Assembly: GCA_963578625.1 (NCBI GenBank)
Contig: CAUZEO010000011.1
Span: forward strand, 1 to 36,522
Length of the DNA: 36,522 bases
DNA from: CAUZEO01 sp963578625
GTDB lineage: Bacteria; Verrucomicrobiota; Kiritimatiellia; SLOV01
Reading direction: 5' to 3'
A program made the translations under genes and the position numbers. This document shows, piece by piece, positions 32,737-36,522 of the stretch (positions are counted from its first letter, which is position 1; every line of letters begins with the position of its first letter). The notes beneath the pieces are model-generated. The model had not been told where the DNA came from. It searched no databases and worked only from the letters and a program-made list of their open reading frames with translations.

Positions 32737-34353
32737 CTACTTGATGCGCTCCTCGAAATCCTCTATGTGTGCATACGCCTGTATCGTGCGCAAACGCAGA
32801 TCCACGACAGGACCCCCGACGGTGAAATGATACAGGCTTTGCCACGTTGTATCCTGAATCCCGAGGGATTCGTGCGTGGCGTCGTCGAAAAAGCAACCGA
32901 TGCCGGTCGAGCGAATGCCGGCCGCCTCTGCCTCCAGGTAAAGCACCTGCCCAATCAATCCCGTTTCCCAGTGTAGGTTCTTGTAGAACCAGGGTCCGTG
33001 ACTCTCCAGTGCGTTTCGAAAGGAAGCCACCATCGACAATGCGAAGGCGCTGTCGGAGGCAATTTCCTGGTGACAGGAGATTTTTTTCGCTTCCTCCCGA
33101 TAGTCGCCTTCCGCAAGAAGAAAGAGGGGAAGGTCGGCGGGGCATGAAACCGGGCGCTCCCACCTGAACTCCGCCCTGCAGCTCGACGCCATGCGGTCCC
33201 GTTCACTTTCGTCACGCAGAAGCATGTAACAACCCGGCCTTATGCCCTCAACACGATGCACGTACAGTGCAAGATGGATCTCAGGCTTCCACCAGAGGGT
33301 TGAAAAAGGAGAGCGGCAGGGCATCACCGCGTTTAGAAAGTGATGAAATTGATCCTGTGTGATCGCGGTTTTCCCATCCATCTCGTAGGCACTTCGTCGT
33401 TTGCGAATAATCTTTCGAGCCGACAACTCCCGGGTACCGGTAAGGAGGGGAGACGATTCCGGATCCGTGGACCTCGCGCCGGGCACCTTGCGGACAGTGG
33501 CCTGCCCTGCCTCGTCAATGACCGGCCATGGATGGTGGCCTGTGCTTAAGTGATTCGGTGCGCCGGCCCGTTGCGCACGCTCCGTCGGCCACGCCGGGTC
33601 AGTCCCTTCACAATCGTGGGGCGTCAGTTGCAGAAGAACTTCGGCATGCTCCGCTTCGGGCCCCTGTTGATCTGTAATTGCCAGGATCCCCGCGAGATCC
33701 GAGTCCGTGATATCGTTGCAGATCCGGGTCTTCCAACCGAGTAAACTTGCAGCGATCGTAACCGCTCCGATGGCGTGCCCCATATCATGGTGGCAATACC
33801 GGAACGCTCGTTCACCATATTTCCAGGATTCCCGCCAGTAGATTGTCGACAGGCCGATAAAGATTGAATTCGACCGCCACGCCGTGTCCCACTCCGCGCG
33901 GACTTCAAGCTCGTGATGATACGGTGTGTAGTGATACAGCCCGGACGTTGAGGTCAGCCCCTCAACAGGAGGTGCAATCAGGTATCCTTCCGTCGGATGC
34001 AGGTTGCCGCTGGATGGATTGCACCGCAGCGCCCAGCGGCGGTCGATATGCTCCTTCCAGGCCGACAGCGCGAGGCTGTCGTAAAAAAGTTGAGACACCG
34101 ACGAGCGGTTGAACGGCAGGGAAGGACCGCGGGCTGGATCATAGATGGCGCTGAACGGGGGGTCGTCCCCGGGTTCCACAAATTCGAGAGGAATGCGTTC
34201 TGATCCTTCGTACGTTCGAAACGGGTCCGGCTGCGTGTCCCAGTCGAAATAACCCAGGTGATCGGCGTACCGGTCGAGATGATGCTTGGTACGTTGGTGG
34301 TATTGGATGACGGTTTGGAGCGGATCGGTCACGAGGCGGATTGTCGTGCTCAA
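32737..34353 (-). CDS. SagB/ThcOx-family tandem nitroreductase-fold dehydrogenase
   Basis: A 538-residue protein with two nitroreductase-fold halves. The first (about 70-260) has NRSSVSQLFYDSLALS and RCNPSSGNLHPTEGYLI. The second (about 310-520) has IIRKRRSAYEMDG and HWETGLIGQVLYLEAEAAG, the family's flavin-binding regions. SagB-type FMN dehydrogenases oxidise azolines to azoles in ribosomal peptide pathways, but many stand-alone tandem members act on other substrates. No precursor peptide, YcaO or leader-recognition gene is seen here, so a peptide natural product is not supported. It starts 23 nt after the TPP enzyme gene, so those two are co-transcribed. Confidence 0.9.
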   Translation of the reverse strand: MSTTIRLVTDPLQTVIQYHQRTKHHLDRYADHLGYFDWDTQPDPFRTYEGSERIPLEFVEPGDDPPFSAIYDPARGPSLPFNRSSVSQLFYDSLALSAWKEHIDRRWALRCNPSSGNLHPTEGYLIAPPVEGLTSTSGLYHYTPYHHELEVRAEWDTAWRSNSIFIGLSTIYWRESWKYGERAFRYCHHDMGHAIGAVTIAASLLGWKTRICNDITDSDLAGILAITDQQGPEAEHAEVLLQLTPHDCEGTDPAWPTERAQRAGAPNHLSTGHHPWPVIDEAGQATVRKVPGARSTDPESSPLLTGTRELSARKIIRKRRSAYEMDGKTAITQDQFHHFLNAVMPCRSPFSTLWWKPEIHLALYVHRVEGIRPGCYMLLRDESERDRMASSCRAEFRWERPVSCPADLPLFLLAEGDYREEAKKISCHQEIASDSAFALSMVASFRNALESHGPWFYKNLHWETGLIGQVLYLEAEAAGIRSTGIGCFFDDATHESLGIQDTTWQSLYHFTVGGPVVDLRLRTIQAYAHIEDFEERIK

Positions 34354-34376
34354 GAAGATGGGAACATTCTACCCGG

Positions 34377-36029
34377 CTACGGATCCGAAATGTCGTTCAC
34401 GAATTCCATGAGGACCAACCGCTGTCGCGCGACTTCCTCGCCGACCTGCTCCAGGAACTCCGAGCGATTTTCGCTTCGCCGGTAGGGGATGCCGTACGCA
34501 TCTGCGATTTTTTCGTAGTCAGGGTTGCTGATCGTTGTCCCGAACGCGCTGTTGTACTTGTTTCTATTCATGCCGGCCCGGATCGCGCCGTAGCAATTGT
34601 TGTTGCTGACCACGATCGGCACGTTCGTGTTTTCCTGCACGGCGACGGCGAGTTCGGGGAGGGTAAATTGCATGCCGCCGTCGCCAAGAACGCAGAGAAT
34701 CTTGTGGTCCGGGCAGGCGATGCGCGCTCCCAATGCCTCCGGAAGCGCTCCGCCAAGCCCCCCGTAGCCCATCGGGTAGTGGAACGTCCTCGGCGCATAC
34801 CCGGGTGCATAGCGAAACCACCAGTACCCGATGTTGCAGCGGTCCGCGAACAGCACCGTGTCCCTCGGGAGAGTTTCCCGGAACGACTCAATAAACGACA
34901 GATCTTCCGGATTGGCGCGCCGCCGCGTTTCGACACGTTCGGCGAGTTTCTGCTTTGCTTCCCCGGCCCAGCTCCCGGGTGCTGGTGAGGCGCCGTTTAG
35001 CTGCTCCAGCAACGTCTCGCACGCGCGGCGCGCATCGGCGTGCACGGTATGATCCGCGGGATAGCTGCGACCAAATTCCTCTTCGTCAATGTCGATGTGG
35101 ATCAGCTTGTCGCCCAGGGGTAGTTTAAAATCGGAGGTATCCTCCTGCCGAAGCATCGTTCCAATCGCCACGACAACGTCCGCACTCGCATAGATTTCGT
35201 CGAGTTCCGTCGGCACGATGCCGTCCGGGAAAATGACGTTGGGATGATCTCCCGGGACCACGCCCCGTCCCAGCACCGTCGTACTCACCACCGCGCCAAG
35301 TTTCTCCGCCAGCGCCTGGATCGCATTTCCGGCGCCGGAAACCGCTGCGCCGGTGCCGGCGATAATCAGCGGCCGCTTTGCGCCTCGCAGCATCGTGGCG
35401 GCGGTTTCGATGGCATCCCCGTTCGGCTCGAGCGGAGACGAGTCGATGCCATCAGGAATTGAAACCTCGCCCTTCGCGGCCAGGACGTCGGTGGGAATCT
35501 GCACGTACGCTCCGCCGGGCCGCCTCACCCGAAGAGACTGGATGATATTGGCAATCGTGCCCGGAATTTCGGCGATGGTTGCGCAGTGCGCGGCGTATCG
35601 GCTGACCGGTTTCGCCAGGTCCAGGGAATTGTTCAGGTCGTGCAGGCCGCCCCGGTTCTTTCCTACCAGCTCGGCCCGGGGAGTGGAGGCAATGACCAGC
35701 ATCGGCACCGTATCGGTTGTGGCCTGTCCCAGCGACGAAGTCAGGTTGGCGACGGCAGGTCCACTGGTAATACTGACTGCCGCGATTCGGCCCGAGGCGC
35801 GGGCAAACCCGTCGGCCATGAACCCGAGACCCTGCTCGTGGCGCCCAAGAACGTGGCGGATTCGGTCGCACCGCGACAGCGCGTCGTACACGGGGAGGCT
35901 GTGGCCGCCCGGTATTCCAAAGACGGTATCGATCCCGCAGGCGAGCAGCGTTTCGACGACGGCGTCGCCTCCGGTACAAGTTTTGGATGTCACGCGGGCA
36001 ATATCTACGCTGGAGCAGGTCGGAATCAA
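34377..36029 (-). CDS. Thiamine pyrophosphate enzyme (acetolactate synthase/benzoylformate decarboxylase-like)
   Basis: A 550-residue three-domain TPP-dependent enzyme. The catalytic glutamate is E65 in RHEQGLGFMADGFAR; the central domain includes PLIIAGTGAAVSGAGNAI. The cofactor motif GDGGMQFTLPELAVAVQ continues to NNNCYG at about residues 440-470. It may be a carboligase or a 2-keto-acid decarboxylase. No small acetolactate-synthase regulatory subunit (IlvN) is adjacent, so branched-chain amino acid synthesis is unlikely. It is the first gene of the minus-strand group that includes the SagB-type enzyme. Confidence 0.94.
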   Translation of the reverse strand: MIPTCSSVDIARVTSKTCTGGDAVVETLLACGIDTVFGIPGGHSLPVYDALSRCDRIRHVLGRHEQGLGFMADGFARASGRIAAVSITSGPAVANLTSSLGQATTDTVPMLVIASTPRAELVGKNRGGLHDLNNSLDLAKPVSRYAAHCATIAEIPGTIANIIQSLRVRRPGGAYVQIPTDVLAAKGEVSIPDGIDSSPLEPNGDAIETAATMLRGAKRPLIIAGTGAAVSGAGNAIQALAEKLGAVVSTTVLGRGVVPGDHPNVIFPDGIVPTELDEIYASADVVVAIGTMLRQEDTSDFKLPLGDKLIHIDIDEEEFGRSYPADHTVHADARRACETLLEQLNGASPAPGSWAGEAKQKLAERVETRRRANPEDLSFIESFRETLPRDTVLFADRCNIGYWWFRYAPGYAPRTFHYPMGYGGLGGALPEALGARIACPDHKILCVLGDGGMQFTLPELAVAVQENTNVPIVVSNNNCYGAIRAGMNRNKYNSAFGTTISNPDYEKIADAYGIPYRRSENRSEFLEQVGEEVARQRLVLMEFVNDISDP

Positions 36030-36160
36030 GGACAGAATACGAAATTCGTAGCTTTATCGGTGGATCTTGTGGCACAGTCCGCTTTCTTTACTACATTCTA
36101 TTTCATTTCTGATATGCACCTCCTCACGAACCAGAGTGAGACTGCTCTTGGGAGATCCAA

Positions 36161-36522
36161 ATGGCCGAAAAACTGCAGGTTGGAATCATTGGGGCATCCG
36201 GATGGATGGCCGGGGCGCTGTCTGTGGGCGTCGAGTACGACAACGACGGTTTCGATCCCGAGTCGAGGGTCGGGACCAGGAACCCGGATGCCGCAGTCGC
36301 GGCGCTGTGCGATCTCAACCAGGATGCGATGGAGGACCGGAAGAAGCAGTTGGGCCTGGACGGCGCTCGGCTGTTTACATCGTACGACGAGCTGCTTGCC
36401 GACCCGGATATCGACGCTGTCGTGATTGCCGTGCCAAACAACCTGCACGCTCAATTTGGCGTCAAGGCGCTCGAGGCGGGGAAACACCTGTTTTTGGAAA
36501 AACCGTTCGCCACGACGGTTGA
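36161..36522 (+). CDS. Gfo/Idh/MocA family oxidoreductase (3' partial)
   Basis: The first 120 codons of a NAD(P)-dependent oxidoreductase; the frame is open to the end of the window. ATG 36161 has GGGAGA about 7 nt upstream. The Rossmann loop appears as VGIIGASGWMAG, and the EKP motif with its catalytic lysine is near the end (LFLEKPFATT). A longer than usual insertion (EYDNDGFDPESRVGTRNPD) follows the first helix. It is divergent from the TPP enzyme gene, sharing a 131-bp region that should contain promoters for both. It probably belongs to the same functional group. Confidence 0.9.
   Translation, partial: MAEKLQVGIIGASGWMAGALSVGVEYDNDGFDPESRVGTRNPDAAVAALCDLNQDAMEDRKKQLGLDGARLFTSYDELLADPDIDAVVIAVPNNLHAQFGVKALEAGKHLFLEKPFATTV

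Noticed and set aside
32737..34353. Azole-forming ribosomal peptide cluster based on the SagB-type gene
   Set aside because: No YcaO, leader-binding protein or precursor-like small reading frame is visible in the neighbourhood.
34377..36029. Branched-chain amino acid acetolactate synthase (ilvB)
   Set aside because: The family fits, but there is no IlvN or other ilv gene nearby and the neighbours suggest another pathway, so no gene symbol was given.

Overview
The window is a 36.5 kb piece of a moderately GC-rich Gram-negative chromosome, probably from an uncultured lineage. Its mix of genes suggests a Planctomycetota/PVC-like or Hydrogenedentota/Poribacteria-like bacterium: a GspE/PilB ATPase, DUF6785/OPT-like membrane proteins, two PhyH-family dioxygenases, two Gfo/Idh/MocA oxidoreductases, FG-GAP/VCBS plus ASPIC/UnbV proteins, and sugar-phosphate-isomerase-like TIM barrels. 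The phylum is inferred from gene content. No rRNA or tRNA is visible.

Layout. 1-3.5 kb (+): the 3' part of a type II secretion/type IV pilus ATPase, then a fumarylacetoacetate-hydrolase-family enzyme and a ROK-family kinase. 3.5-4.6 kb: a scar with a TetR regulator lacking its DNA-binding N-terminus and a topoisomerase-type zinc-ribbon fragment. 4.6-15.6 kb (-): the most unusual locus, reading from 15.6 kb downwards as DUF6785 permease-like protein, TPR protein, 1493-residue M28-like/FtsX fusion, OPT-like permease, minimal FtsX permease and LolD/MacB-type ATPase. 15.8-17.1 kb: three decayed genes (RDD, DUF58, multi-pass membrane protein) from what is normally a MoxR/DUF58 neighbourhood. 17.2-19.9 kb (-): DapA-family aldolase, PdxA-family dehydrogenase, family 2 glycosyltransferase. 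20-23 kb: a lipoprotein, an aldo/keto reductase, and a folE-queD pair of the queuosine pathway. 23-25.9 kb (-): PHP hydrolase, PhyH dioxygenase and Gfo/Idh/MocA oxidoreductase. These are preceded by a structured leader or small RNA with an almost full-length Shine-Dalgarno, a 13-codon reading frame and a strong terminator. 26.3-29 kb (+): pdxH and a secreted FG-GAP/ASPIC protein. 29-29.8 kb: a chimeric scar and a long palindrome. 29.8-36 kb (-): TPP enzyme, SagB-type dehydrogenase, class III aminotransferase, TIM-barrel isomerase and PhyH dioxygenase, with a Gfo/Idh/MocA gene diverging at the right edge.

The best candidates for something undescribed are the 4.6-15.6 kb envelope transport locus, built around a probable pseudo-peptidase fused to an FtsX permease, and the 25.95-26.16 kb leader/small RNA. 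Several islands of gene decay and dispersed hairpin elements indicate ongoing rearrangement between the intact operons.
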